This document shows positions 37,410-46,083 of a stretch of DNA of 64,000 nucleotides, piece by piece. Origin of the DNA: CAWFGW01 sp963849955. GTDB taxonomy: Bacteria; Bacteroidota; Bacteroidia; Cytophagales; JAAEPT01. Location of the stretch: positions 6,857 to 70,856 of the forward strand of contig CAWKJU010000022.1 of the NCBI GenBank assembly GCA_963849955.1, read 5' to 3'. The notes beneath the pieces were generated by a model that ran no database searches, was not told the origin of the DNA, and was given only the letters and a program-made list of their open reading frames with translations. How positions within the stretch are numbered: the first letter of the stretch is position 1; each line of letters opens with the position of its first letter. A program made the translations under genes and the position numbers.

Positions 37410-37525
37410 AAAAGAGTCTTAAAGAGTGATGTAAATATAAAATTTATTTTTTATCATGTATTTTCAAATGAAATTTTTTTACTCTAAGGTTTAAAAAGGT
37501 GAAAAGTATTATTGATTAATAAAAT
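37410..37525. repeat. Duplicated spacer unit, copy B
   Basis: This is the counterpart of 35225-35345. It contains the leader, the -7-like TATATTTA on the minus strand (37432-37439), the TTTTCAAATGAAATTTTTTT stretch, and the first bases of the remnant lipoprotein 3' end. Confidence 0.8.
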
Positions 37526-37568
37526 AAGTTTTTAGGTGCCAGACCGTACCTTTAAAAAGCTTCTGGCG
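37509..37568 (-). pseudogene. Remnant of a fifth lipoprotein copy (last 19 codons)
   Basis: Read on the minus strand, this stretch encodes RQKLFKGTVWHLKTYFINQ and a stop. It matches the C-terminal block of copy 1 (RKQLFNATVWNLKTYFINQ). Upstream of it the frame has no further family similarity and runs directly into the spacer before the metK terminator. The array therefore once extended further and was cut here. Confidence 0.85.
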
Positions 37569-37603
37569 CACTATGCATATTGCCAGTCTTATGTTTATTA
37601 ATG

Positions 37604-37634
37604 CAAAAAAAAAGGATAGTGCATAGCACTATCC
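37604..37634 (-). terminator. metK rho-independent terminator
   Basis: GGATAGTGC (37614-37622) and GCACTATCC (37626-37634) form a perfect 9-bp stem with a 3-nt loop. On the minus strand it is followed by nine T (37613-37605). It starts 26 nt after the metK stop codon and insulates metK from the lipoprotein array. Confidence 0.95.
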
Positions 37635-37659
37635 CTTCAACTTTAGTTTTTTAAGTCGC

Positions 37660-38865
37660 TTAAATTCCAAAAGCTGCTTTTACTTTATTTACATAATCCA
37701 ACTTCTCCCAAGTGAAGAACTCTAAACCTTTTTCTGTGTAGGGCTCACGACCCATGTGACCATAGGCTGCTGTCGGTAAATAAATTGGGTTTTTCAATTT
37801 CAAGCGATTAATTAATCCCTTCGGAGTCATGTCAAAAATCTCCTGAATTTTTAAGGCAATCTCACCATTAGTCATTTTAACCTTTGATGTTCCGTAGGTA
37901 TCAACCGTTAAAGAAACTGGTTTAGAAACTCCAATCGCATAAGCTACTTGAACTAATATTTCATCGCATATTCCAGCGGCAACCACATTTTTAGCAATAT
38001 GTCGTGCTGCATATGCTGCTGAACGGTCAACCTTTGAAGGGTCTTTTCCTGAAAATGCACCACCACCGTGGGCACCACGACCTCCGTAGGTGTCTACAAT
38101 AATTTTTCTTCCCGTTAATCCAGCATCACCATGAGGACCACCAATTACAAAAATTCCTGTAGGGTTAATGTGGAACTTGGTGTCTTTATCAATAAGCTTA
38201 GCGGGAATTACGCGTGGAATTACAATTTCTACTAAGTCTTTACGAATCTTCTCTAACATCTTGTCAGGTGTATCAAAATCATCGTGCTGAGTAGAAATTA
38301 CAATGGCATCTATTCGTTCGGGCACATGATCATCAGAATACTGAATCGTTACCTGAGCTTTAGAATCTGGTCTTAAATAACCGATTACTTCTGGCTCATT
38401 TTTTCGAATGTCCGCTAATTCTTTCATGATGCGATGAGATAGCGCCAATGCCATAGGCATATATTCTTTGGTTTCTCTATTGGCGTAACCAAACATCATC
38501 CCTTGGTCACCAGCACCTTGTTCTTTATCGGTACCAGCACCTTCATCCACTCCTTGAGCGATGTCTGGAGATTGTGAATGTAATGAAACCAATACGCCAC
38601 AAGATTCGGCTTCAAATTTATAATCGGCAGAATTGTAACCAATTTTCTTAATGGTTTCTCTTGCTACAGTTTGCACATCCACGTATGCTTTTGTGGTGAT
38701 TTCACCTGCTAACACTACTTGACCAGTAGTAACAAGTGTTTCACAAGCAACACGCGAATTCACGTCTTGCGAAAGCATGGCGTCTAAAATAGCGTCTGAT
38801 ATTTGATCGGAAATTTTATCAGGATGACCCTCTGATACCGACTCTGAAGTAAATAAGTATGACAT
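37660..38865 (-). CDS. metK: S-adenosylmethionine synthase
   Basis: MetK makes S-adenosylmethionine from methionine and ATP in the cytosol. The 401-residue protein has the N-terminal GHPDKISDQISDAILD, the DQGMMFGYA segment, and the glycine-rich loop GGGAFSGKDPSKVDRSAAY. The 45-nt gap upstream is too short for a SAM riboswitch and none is seen. The gene follows an RsmI-type SAM-dependent methyltransferase on the same strand and ends in a strong terminator. Confidence 0.98.
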   Translation of the reverse strand: MSYLFTSESVSEGHPDKISDQISDAILDAMLSQDVNSRVACETLVTTGQVVLAGEITTKAYVDVQTVARETIKKIGYNSADYKFEAESCGVLVSLHSQSPDIAQGVDEGAGTDKEQGAGDQGMMFGYANRETKEYMPMALALSHRIMKELADIRKNEPEVIGYLRPDSKAQVTIQYSDDHVPERIDAIVISTQHDDFDTPDKMLEKIRKDLVEIVIPRVIPAKLIDKDTKFHINPTGIFVIGGPHGDAGLTGRKIIVDTYGGRGAHGGGAFSGKDPSKVDRSAAYAARHIAKNVVAAGICDEILVQVAYAIGVSKPVSLTVDTYGTSKVKMTNGEIALKIQEIFDMTPKGLINRLKLKNPIYLPTAAYGHMGREPYTEKGLEFFTWEKLDYVNKVKAAFGI

Positions 38866-38910
38866 TAACTATAAAATTTTTACGGATTCAAAATTATAAA
38901 TTTTTATATA

Positions 38911-39621
38911 CTATCGAACAGTTTGTGCAAGTAATAAAAAAACAGTAGGCTGTTTATGTAAATCAATGGTCTGTTTCTTCCAAGCATGTATTGGCATTGT
39001 TTTAATATACGCCTTTTCGTCAGTTACATTTGATGCTACACAGAGCAAGGTATCTGCACTACATTGTTTGATCAAATCCTCCAACATATGATTGTTGCGG
39101 AAGGGGGTTTCAATAAAAATCTGTGTCTGTCGGTTTGACGCACTTAAAGCCTCCACCACCTTTATTTGTGCAATCCGTTTTGGACGGTCAATAGGTAAAT
39201 AACCGTGAAAAGTAAACGATTGTCCGTTTAAGCCTGAGCCCATGAGCGCCATTATAATAGAGGAAGGGCCCACTAATGGTTCCACCTTCCATTTTTTCTC
39301 ATGTGCTATTTGCACGGCCAAGGCTCCCGGGTCAGCCACTCCGGGACAACCTGCTTCGGACATAACGCCTATGGTTTTGATTTTTGGGTTGGTGAAAAAG
39401 TGAAGAATCTGTTCTTTTTTAGTTTTTTTATCTAATGTCTCAAATCGTAAGTCTTCAATTGTAAGTCCCAATCGCAAACTACTCACATACCTGCGAGCAG
39501 TACGGACTTCTTCCACTAAGAACATATCGCAAGCCAATACGGCTTCTTTTACTTGTTCAGGTATTACTTTTTCAACAGTATTTTCAGCGAGGGGTAGTGG
39601 TATTAGTAGTAGTTTACTCAT
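38911..39621 (-). CDS. RsmI-type SAM-dependent methyltransferase (tetrapyrrole methylase fold)
   Basis: The 236-residue protein has the tetrapyrrole-methylase fold used by the 16S rRNA C1402 ribose methyltransferase RsmI. The key loop GVMSEAGCPGVADPGALAVQ is near 97-117, and the HGYLPID segment is near 153. It is shorter than E. coli RsmI (about 286 residues), lacking its C-terminal extension. Bacteroidota often carry such a shortened form, so assignment to C1402 modification is likely but not certain. It overlaps the upstream hydrolase gene by 8 nt. Confidence 0.82.
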   Translation of the reverse strand: MSKLLLIPLPLAENTVEKVIPEQVKEAVLACDMFLVEEVRTARRYVSSLRLGLTIEDLRFETLDKKTKKEQILHFFTNPKIKTIGVMSEAGCPGVADPGALAVQIAHEKKWKVEPLVGPSSIIMALMGSGLNGQSFTFHGYLPIDRPKRIAQIKVVEALSASNRQTQIFIETPFRNNHMLEDLIKQCSADTLLCVASNVTDEKAYIKTMPIHAWKKQTIDLHKQPTVFLLLAQTVR

Positions 39622-40381
39622 TTAACATTGCGTATAAAACGTCCATAAATTCATTGGGTTTCTCTGCATGTACCCAATGTCCTGCTCCTTTTATTGAAGC
39701 TATTTTTGCTTGAGGAAAATGTTGCATTATTACTTGTCGATCTCCTCGTTGTATATAATCTGATGCCGCTCCACCTATGAAATAGGTTGGTCCATCAAAC
39801 ACTTGATTTTTCTCCAATGGCTGACCTATTTCATTGATGTTCTTTTCAATTACCGACAAGTTATGTTTCCATTGAAAGTTGGATCCATCTATGCGATCTA
39901 AATTTTTTAATAAAAACTGGCGCACTCCTGCATTATCAACCAAAGGCATCATACGCTCTTCAGCTTCTTTTCTGCTGGTCACTGTTTGTACTTTTACACT
40001 ATGAAAAGCATTCATTATAGTTTCGTGATGCGGTGGGTAATATTTAGGAGCGATATCTACAATAATTAATTTATCAACCATTTCAGGATACTTAGTCGCA
40101 AACAGCATCGCATTTTTCCCACCCATTGAATGCCCCATAATAATGGCAGAAGCTAGATGTTGTTGCTCTATAAATTCCTTCAAATCCTCCGACATCACGT
40201 CATAGTTAAATTCATCGCTATGTGGTGATTTACCATGATTACGTTGATCCACTAAATAAACTTCGTATCCGTTTTCAGACAACATTTTTCCAGCAGTAAT
40301 CCAATTATCCAAGGTGCCAAATAATCCATGAAGGATAACAAGCGGCTTTCCTTCACCCAGTTTTTTAAAGTTCAGTTTCAT
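39614..40381 (-). CDS. Alpha/beta-fold hydrolase (YbfF-like esterase)
   Basis: The 255-residue cytosolic protein shows the oxyanion-hole motif LHGLFGTLDNW near 18-28, the nucleophile elbow GHSMGGKNAM near 93-102, and the catalytic histidine in GAGHWVHAEKP near 235. The N-terminal layout HGLFG...NW and the RNHGKSPHSDEFNYD segment match the YbfF acyl-CoA/palmitoyl esterase branch. The substrate is unknown. It overlaps pdxJ upstream by 4 nt and the methyltransferase gene downstream by 8 nt, so the three are probably one operon. Confidence 0.88.
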   Translation of the reverse strand: MKLNFKKLGEGKPLVILHGLFGTLDNWITAGKMLSENGYEVYLVDQRNHGKSPHSDEFNYDVMSEDLKEFIEQQHLASAIIMGHSMGGKNAMLFATKYPEMVDKLIIVDIAPKYYPPHHETIMNAFHSVKVQTVTSRKEAEERMMPLVDNAGVRQFLLKNLDRIDGSNFQWKHNLSVIEKNINEIGQPLEKNQVFDGPTYFIGGAASDYIQRGDRQVIMQHFPQAKIASIKGAGHWVHAEKPNEFMDVLYAMLNE

Positions 40382-41091
40382 TTCAGTTGTCTTAAATACA
40401 ATTGAATCGTGTTTTCTAATCCTAAATATAACGCATCACAAATCAATGCGTGACCGATGGATACTTCTTTTAATCCTTCAATGTTTTGATGAAAATAAGC
40501 TAAGTTATCCAGATCCAAATCATGTCCAGCATTAATTTCTAACCCCGCACTTGTAGCAACTTTAGCCGTTTCGGAATAATGCTCAATCGCCTGTTCCGGG
40601 TTTTTATGATATGCTAGTGCATAGCTTTCAGTATATAACTCTATTCGATCGGTGCCTGTTTGCAATGCCGACTCAATTAAACTTGGATTCGGATCTAAGA
40701 AAATTGAAGTCCGTATTCCTAACGCTTTAAACTCAGCTACCAAATCAGTCAAATAAGCCTGGTGCTTAATAGTATCCCAACCTGCATTCGAAGTAATAGC
40801 ATCAGGAGCATCAGGAACCAACGTCACTTGGTGTGGCACTGTTTCACGAACCAATTGCATAAATCGTTGGTCAGGATTGCCTTCAATATTTAATTCGGTA
40901 GTCACAACTTTTTTAAGCGCTACTACATCCGTATATCGAATGTGTCGCTCATCGGGCCGTGGGTGCACGGTGATTCCTTCTGCACCAAACTTTTCGCAAT
41001 TCATTGCCGTCTTAATGACATCAGGATTATTACCTCCTCGCGAATTTCTGATCACCGCTATCTTATTGATATTTACACTAAGCTTAGTCAT
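40378..41091 (-). CDS. pdxJ: Pyridoxine 5'-phosphate synthase
   Basis: PdxJ closes the pyridine ring from 1-deoxyxylulose 5-phosphate and 3-amino-1-hydroxyacetone phosphate, the last assembly step of vitamin B6 in the DXP-dependent route. The 237-residue TIM barrel shows HPRPDERHI near 42-50, IELYTESYA near 152-160 and the GHDLDLDNL motif near 190-198. The ATG at 41091 faces yqeY across 54 nt, a short divergent promoter region. pdxJ beside the nadK-uppS-bamA block is a familiar arrangement in this phylum. Confidence 0.96.
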   Translation of the reverse strand: MTKLSVNINKIAVIRNSRGGNNPDVIKTAMNCEKFGAEGITVHPRPDERHIRYTDVVALKKVVTTELNIEGNPDQRFMQLVRETVPHQVTLVPDAPDAITSNAGWDTIKHQAYLTDLVAEFKALGIRTSIFLDPNPSLIESALQTGTDRIELYTESYALAYHKNPEQAIEHYSETAKVATSAGLEINAGHDLDLDNLAYFHQNIEGLKEVSIGHALICDALYLGLENTIQLYLRQLK

Positions 41092-41145
41092 GCTACTGAA
41101 TTTGTATTAAATTTGAACAAATTAACAGAAAATAAGCTACACGAA

Positions 41146-41595
41146 ATGGGTTTAAAGGAACAAATTGATGCAGACATCAAAAAAGCGATGTTGGCAAAAG
41201 ATAAAGACGGTTTGAGAGCACTTCGCGCATTGAAGTCATCAATATTACTGGCAGAAACTGAAAAAGGCAATGAGGGACAGTTATCTCCTGAAAAAGAATT
41301 GAACCTATTAATGAAATCAGCAAAACAACGAAAAGAGTCTGCGGAGATTTATAAACAACAAAACCGTGAAGACTTAATGGAAACTGAGTTGATTGAGTTA
41401 GAAATCATTGAAAGATACCTTCCTAAACAACTTTCTGATGATGAGTTAAAAGCTAAACTTGCTGAAATTATAGCTAAAGTTGGTGCCTCGGGTCCTGCTG
41501 ACATGGGAAAAGTGATGGGTGTGGCTTCAAAAGAACTTTCTGGCGGTGCCGATGGACGAAGAATTTCAACAACTGTAAAAGAATTGTTAGGCTAA
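41146..41595 (+). CDS. GatB/YqeY domain-containing protein
   Basis: The 149-residue product starts MGLKEQIDADIKKAMLAKDK and contains KELNLLMKSAKQRKESAEIY, ERYLPKQLSDDELKA and GPADMGKVMGVASKEL, the helical YqeY domain also found at the C-terminus of the amidotransferase subunit GatB. Stand-alone YqeY proteins are widespread and have no settled role, though a tRNA-linked one is suspected. A longer frame back to 40942 crosses the pdxJ start and is not credible, so I use the ATG at 41146. It is followed within 3 nt by cvpA. Confidence 0.92.
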   Translation: MGLKEQIDADIKKAMLAKDKDGLRALRALKSSILLAETEKGNEGQLSPEKELNLLMKSAKQRKESAEIYKQQNREDLMETELIELEIIERYLPKQLSDDELKAKLAEIIAKVGASGPADMGKVMGVASKELSGGADGRRISTTVKELLG

Positions 41596-41598
41596 GTC

Positions 41599-42126
41599 TT
41601 GAAATTACTCGATATCATCATATTAGTTCCTCTTTTATGGGGTGCTTATAAAGGTTTTACAAAAGGGTTTGTGATGGAGGTTGTAAGTCTGCTCGCTTTT
41701 GTTTTAGCGATTCTTATTGCTTTCAAAACCTTACATCTTGGCATCGAGTTAATACGACCCTACATCAGTGCGGAAAGTTTTCTGCCTTTAATTTCTTTTG
41801 TACTTATCTTTATCGCTGTCGTTTTACTTATTAATCTGGCAGGGAAACTCATCAAAAAATTCCTTGACATTACCTTATTAGGTAAAGTAGACGATATTGC
41901 TGGTGCGGTTTTAGGTGCTTTAAAATGGGCATTTGGTTTAAGTACCATATTATGGTTGATGAACCAAGCTCAAATTGTTGTACCAAATGATGTTGTAGAA
42001 GACTCCATCTTATTTCCTTATTTGGTTAAATATGGCCCCTCACTGATAAATACGGTTTCTGAAATTGTGCCTTATGGACGTGGTATAGTTGACGCTATTA
42101 ATGAACTGTTAGTTCCGCTCCAATGA
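41599..42126 (+). CDS. CvpA family membrane protein
   Basis: The 175-residue product has four hydrophobic helices and the CvpA start (MKLLDIIILVPLLWGAYKGF ... GFVMEVVSLLAF). In E. coli CvpA is needed for colicin V production and contributes to envelope stress tolerance. The start codon appears to be TTG at 41599, 3 nt after the yqeY stop; no ATG gives the conserved N-terminus. It overlaps the next gene by 4 nt (ATGA), indicating coupled translation. Confidence 0.88.
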   Translation: MKLLDIIILVPLLWGAYKGFTKGFVMEVVSLLAFVLAILIAFKTLHLGIELIRPYISAESFLPLISFVLIFIAVVLLINLAGKLIKKFLDITLLGKVDDIAGAVLGALKWAFGLSTILWLMNQAQIVVPNDVVEDSILFPYLVKYGPSLINTVSEIVPYGRGIVDAINELLVPLQ

Positions 42127-42692
42127 TTTTAATCATCGACAACTACGACTCTTTTACGCTTAACCTGGCGGAATATTTTCATCGACTCGGCAAAGAAACT
42201 CATGTGTTAAGAAATGATTTGCCCCTTGAAAAGTATTGTGAAATGGAGTATGAAGGTGTCATTCTCTCTCCAGGACCACAACTCCCTACAAATGCGAATC
42301 AACTTTTATCAATCATCGAATATTATGAAAAAAGTCACCCTATACTAGGTATTTGCCTAGGTCATCAAGCACTAAACGAATTTTATGGCGGGTCGTTAAG
42401 GAAATTGCCCCAACCAAAACATGGTAAAGTTTCTGAAGTCAGTCACACACAATCGGCTGTTTTTGAACATCTTTCCAGTCCTTTATCCGTTGTTCGCTAT
42501 CACTCTTGGGAAATAAATAAACTTGCAACCCCACTCAAGCCGCTGGCTCATGCTATGGATGACAATAGCATTATGGCTTTTAGCCATTTAACTAAACCGA
42601 TTACTGGAATTCAGTTTCATCCTGAATCAATTTTAACGACCTTTGGGATGGATATTTTAAAAAATTGGTTAATTGTAAACACTATTTCTTAA
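42123..42692 (+). CDS. pabA: Class I glutamine amidotransferase (PabA/TrpG type)
   Basis: The 189-residue protein supplies ammonia from glutamine to an aminodeoxychorismate or anthranilate synthase partner. The triad is complete: C78 in LGICLGHQAL, H166 and E168 in GIQFHPES. NYDSFTLNLAEYF near the N-terminus and LSPGPQLP near 48-55 (oxyanion strand) are standard. The partner subunit (pabB or trpE) is not in the window, so a folate or tryptophan role cannot be separated by context. A stand-alone gene outside a trp operon favours PabA. Confidence 0.85.
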   Translation: MILIIDNYDSFTLNLAEYFHRLGKETHVLRNDLPLEKYCEMEYEGVILSPGPQLPTNANQLLSIIEYYEKSHPILGICLGHQALNEFYGGSLRKLPQPKHGKVSEVSHTQSAVFEHLSSPLSVVRYHSWEINKLATPLKPLAHAMDDNSIMAFSHLTKPITGIQFHPESILTTFGMDILKNWLIVNTIS

Positions 42693-42717
42693 TTTGTAAC
42701 CCATAAATTGTTGAAAT

Positions 42718-43473
42718 ATGTCATTCACACTAAAACAAGAAGGTAAATTTAAATTCATAGACGAAGGTGAGGGGGAACCTTTGCTTCTGCTACATGGGTT
42801 GTTTGGTGCTTTAAGCAATTGGGATGGCGTAATCAAACACTTTAGCAAAAACTATCGGGTCATTATTCCAATGATTCCTATTTATACCATCAATATTACC
42901 CAAGCCACCATAAAAGGACTTACCAGATACGTTGAACGTTTTATCCAGTTTAAAGAACTAAAAAACTTTACGCTCATCGGAAATTCTTTAGGAGGCCATC
43001 TTGGGCTTGTGTATACTTTAAAAAATCAAAACAACGTCAAACGACTTGTGTTAACAGGTAGTTCTGGCTTATTTGAAGACACTATGGGAGGCAGTTTCCC
43101 TAGAAGAGGCAATTACGATTTTGTTGCAGACCGTGTGGCTTATACTTTTTACGACCCAAAAATAGCTACTAAAGAATTAGTTGATGATGTGTTTGAAGTC
43201 ACTAAAAGCACACCAAAGTGCCTTCGTATGATTTCAATTGCTCGTTCAGCTCAACGCCATAATCTGTCGGACGATTTACCTACGTTGAAACTCCCTACAT
43301 TGCTTATTTGGGGATTAAATGATACCATAACACCACCAATGGTCGGTCATGAATTCAATCGGCTTATTCCCAACTCCACATTAAAATTTGTTGATAAGTG
43401 CGGACACGCTCCTATGATGGAGCGTCCAGAAAAGTTTAACGAGTTATTTGAGGATTTTCTGAAGCAACTATGA
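42718..43473 (+). CDS. Alpha/beta-fold hydrolase
   Basis: The 251-residue protein has LLLLHGLFGALSNWDG near 22-37, the nucleophile elbow IGNSLGGHLGL near 89-99, the acid in WGLNDTITPP near 201-210, and the histidine in CGHAPMMERP near 227-236. No signal peptide is present. It differs clearly from the hydrolase at 39614, despite sharing HGLFG. The downstream CBS-domain gene overlaps it by 4 nt. The substrate is unknown. Confidence 0.88.
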   Translation: MSFTLKQEGKFKFIDEGEGEPLLLLHGLFGALSNWDGVIKHFSKNYRVIIPMIPIYTINITQATIKGLTRYVERFIQFKELKNFTLIGNSLGGHLGLVYTLKNQNNVKRLVLTGSSGLFEDTMGGSFPRRGNYDFVADRVAYTFYDPKIATKELVDDVFEVTKSTPKCLRMISIARSAQRHNLSDDLPTLKLPTLLIWGLNDTITPPMVGHEFNRLIPNSTLKFVDKCGHAPMMERPEKFNELFEDFLKQL

Positions 43474-44135
43474 TAGCTAGCAATTTCATCAACCCAAATA
43501 TTCCCTCCCTAAAACCTACTGATAGCTCTCAAAGAGCGTTAGACTTTATGGAGGAATTTAAATTATACCATCTACCAGTGGTGTATAAAGAACAGTATTT
43601 AGGGATAATCTCTGAAACTGTATTGCTGAATGACTACGATACTTCCGGATCTGTTTCTAACTACAAACTCGACTTTCAGAACGTATCCCTATCACCAATG
43701 CACTATATCTATGATATTACGCACGTGTTAGTTCATAATAAACTATCGATAGTACCAATCATCAATTCTCAAGAATCGTTTGAAGGTGTAGTAACTTTTG
43801 AAGACGTCTTAAAAGGTTACGGTACATGGAGTGCTAGCCGAAGTCCCGGTAGTGTCTTTGAAATTTTACTTAAATCCAATGATTATTCGTTAGGCGAAAT
43901 ATCCCGTATTATTGAATCTAATGGTGCTCGTTTGTTGAGTAGCTTTATTCGAACTTATAATGATGATCCCACCCAATTATTATTAAGTATTAAATTAGAT
44001 AAAGAAAATGTACCAAGTGTTTTTGCGGCACTTGAACGACATGAATATAACATAGTAGGAAAATATGGAAAAACAGACGAGCGTGATGATGATATCGATC
44101 GTCTACAACACCTTTTTAAGTATTTGAATACTTAA
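43470..44135 (+). CDS. CBS-domain protein
   Basis: The 221-residue product contains a pair of CBS motifs (roughly 5-60 and 72-125), recognisable by HLPVVYKEQYLGIISE and KLSIVPIINSQESFEGVVTF. CBS pairs bind adenine nucleotides and regulate partner domains. The C-terminal 90 residues (SPGSVFEILLKSNDYSLGEI and on) resemble an ACT-like domain. In many Bacteroidota this gene stands directly before nadK, as here (39-nt gap), suggesting nucleotide sensing tied to NAD metabolism or the following envelope genes, though no mechanism is shown. Confidence 0.87.
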   Translation: MIASNFINPNIPSLKPTDSSQRALDFMEEFKLYHLPVVYKEQYLGIISETVLLNDYDTSGSVSNYKLDFQNVSLSPMHYIYDITHVLVHNKLSIVPIINSQESFEGVVTFEDVLKGYGTWSASRSPGSVFEILLKSNDYSLGEISRIIESNGARLLSSFIRTYNDDPTQLLLSIKLDKENVPSVFAALERHEYNIVGKYGKTDERDDDIDRLQHLFKYLNT

Positions 44136-44174
44136 TTTCTTAGATTTAGCCCATCACTAAATTATCAAGCATTT

Positions 44175-45047
44175 ATGCGAATCGCTATTTTTGGACGTAC
44201 ATTCAATAAAAGTTGTATCCCTTACATCCAACAAATATTTGATATTTTAAAGGAGAAAGAAGTAACGTATTTTGTGATTGATCCGCTCTATCAATTTTTG
44301 AGCAAGAACGATGTGGTAATGGATACTACAGTCTTTGAAGGAAAAGCAGATCTTCCAGAAATTGATTTTGCCTTCAGCATAGGCGGAGATGGTACATTAT
44401 TAGAAACTGTTACTTACATCGAAAGTCGACAAACCCCTATCTTAGCTATTAATGCGGGAAGACTGGGCTTTATGGCCACTGTCCAAATTGAAAAAATTAG
44501 CTCATCGTTAGAAAAATTCTTCAATAAAGAGTACACAGTTAGTGAAAGAATATTGGTTCAGATGAATACTGAAGACAAGTTGTTTGGAGAAGATAACTTT
44601 GCCTTAAATGAATTTGCTATTCTAAAAAGGGATTCTTCCTCTATGATTGTGATTCAAGCTTACATCAATGGGGAGTTTCTAAATACTTACTGGGCTGATG
44701 GTTTAATCGTCTCAACCCCTACAGGCTCAACTGGATATTCCTTAAGTTGTGGGGGACCACTCGTAATGCCCACCACCAACAACTTCATCATTGCTCCTAT
44801 AAACCCTCATAATTTAAACGTGAGACCACTTATTGTTCCAGATGACTGCACTTTGAGTTTTAAAATTGAAGGTAGAAGCAAAAGCTTTTTGGTTTCGCTT
44901 GACTATCGTTCAAAAAAAATAGGGGCAAATAAAGAAATAATAGTTTCTAAGGCAGATTTTAAAACCAAACTCATTGAAATCGAGGAATCTAACTACTTTA
45001 ATGTACTTAGAAACAAACTTAATTGGGGGCTAGATGCTAGAAACTAG
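44175..45047 (+). CDS. nadK: NAD kinase
   Basis: NadK phosphorylates NAD to NADP in the cytosol. The 290-residue protein shows the diphosphate-binding SIGGDGTLLETV near 69-80 and the DGLIVSTPTGSTGYSLSCGG motif near 175-194, both diagnostic. NINPHNLNVRPL-type and SLDYR segments follow. It starts the block continuing with DUF6089, uppS and bamA. Confidence 0.97.
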   Translation: MRIAIFGRTFNKSCIPYIQQIFDILKEKEVTYFVIDPLYQFLSKNDVVMDTTVFEGKADLPEIDFAFSIGGDGTLLETVTYIESRQTPILAINAGRLGFMATVQIEKISSSLEKFFNKEYTVSERILVQMNTEDKLFGEDNFALNEFAILKRDSSSMIVIQAYINGEFLNTYWADGLIVSTPTGSTGYSLSCGGPLVMPTTNNFIIAPINPHNLNVRPLIVPDDCTLSFKIEGRSKSFLVSLDYRSKKIGANKEIIVSKADFKTKLIEIEESNYFNVLRNKLNWGLDARN

Positions 45048-45053
45048 ATATAT

Positions 45054-46034
45054 GTGGGAAAAAGATATTTTGAAAACATGGAAAAGTTATCCACATTTGT
45101 GGCGTTGAATAACATATCAAAAATAGCACTCACCACTATAGTTTTAATTTCAATAACTCTTGCTGTAGACGCACAGAAGTTTAAAAAGAAATCAAAATAT
45201 ATGAGCATTGGACCAACTATCAATGCTATAAATTATTTTGGTGAATTAGATGCGGGACAAAGTTTTGCAGCGACTTCGTTAAAGTTTACCCGCTGGAATT
45301 TAGGTTGCGTTTTAGAAAAAAGAGTACACCCACGTGTTACCGCCAGAACAGCCATTAGTTGGGGAAGAATTCAAGGTAACGATGCAAAGAGTAGCAATAC
45401 TGAAGGATGGGACCTATATAGAAATGCCCGAAATCTTACTTTTAGAAATGATTTGTTCGAATTTAAAGTCGATGGGATTGTCGATTTGTTTCAGAACAGA
45501 AAAGGGGTAGAAAAAAGAATTAAATTGACTCCGTATGGTTTTCTAGGAATTGGTTTATTATACCACAATCCGAAAGGATACTTTGCGCCAAATGATGAAT
45601 GGGTAGCATTACAGCCTCTGGGAACCGAAGGGCAAAATTTAAAAGGAAGCAGCCTTGAACCCTACTCTCGCCTACAAGTGGTAGTACCTTTTGGTATAGG
45701 TATCCGCTATAAAGTCAGTGTACTTTGGGATGTAGCATTTGAGGTAGGGTGGAGAAAAACATTTACTGATTATTTAGATGATGTAGGTGGCTCTTTTACT
45801 GACAAAGCTAATTTTGCTCCGCTTACTCCTGAATATTACCTTTCTGACCCGTCAATTTATGCAGATAATAATCCTTTAGGCACTTATAGAAGTCCAGAAG
45901 GGCACCGATATACCAAAGGTTTTGAAGAAGGGCAAAAGCGGGGTGGTGATGGTAATGACTGGTATGTTGTAACAGGCTTTCACATCACCTATATATTCCA
46001 CCCTAAGCTAGCATCACCTAAATTTAAAGGGTAA
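45054..46034 (+). CDS. DUF6089-like outer-membrane beta-barrel protein (first copy)
   Basis: The 326-residue frame opens with GTG at 45054; the ATG at 45078 (318 residues) is an equally good start. The signal-like segment ends LAVDAQKFKKK. The mature part begins YMSIGPTINAINYFGELDAG, typical of the DUF6089 family found between nadK and uppS in Bacteroidota, and continues as an eight- to ten-stranded barrel (VVPFGIGIRYKVSVLWDVAF, EVGWRKTFTDYLDDVGG). The end WYVVTGFHITYIFHPK is a membrane strand. The function is undefined; a structural envelope role is inferred from context. Confidence 0.83.
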   Translation: MGKRYFENMEKLSTFVALNNISKIALTTIVLISITLAVDAQKFKKKSKYMSIGPTINAINYFGELDAGQSFAATSLKFTRWNLGCVLEKRVHPRVTARTAISWGRIQGNDAKSSNTEGWDLYRNARNLTFRNDLFEFKVDGIVDLFQNRKGVEKRIKLTPYGFLGIGLLYHNPKGYFAPNDEWVALQPLGTEGQNLKGSSLEPYSRLQVVVPFGIGIRYKVSVLWDVAFEVGWRKTFTDYLDDVGGSFTDKANFAPLTPEYYLSDPSIYADNNPLGTYRSPEGHRYTKGFEEGQKRGGDGNDWYVVTGFHITYIFHPKLASPKFKG

Positions 46035-46083
46035 AGACTTATTATCATTACAATAACTACAAACCACTTACGTTCTAAGCTGG

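Noticed and set aside
38866..38910. A SAM riboswitch before metK.
   Set aside because: The gap is 45 nt, with no SAM-riboswitch helices or a terminator.
40942..41145. A 5' extension of the YqeY-domain frame.
   Set aside because: It overlaps the start of pdxJ on the other strand, encodes no family residues and would add 68 unrelated residues.
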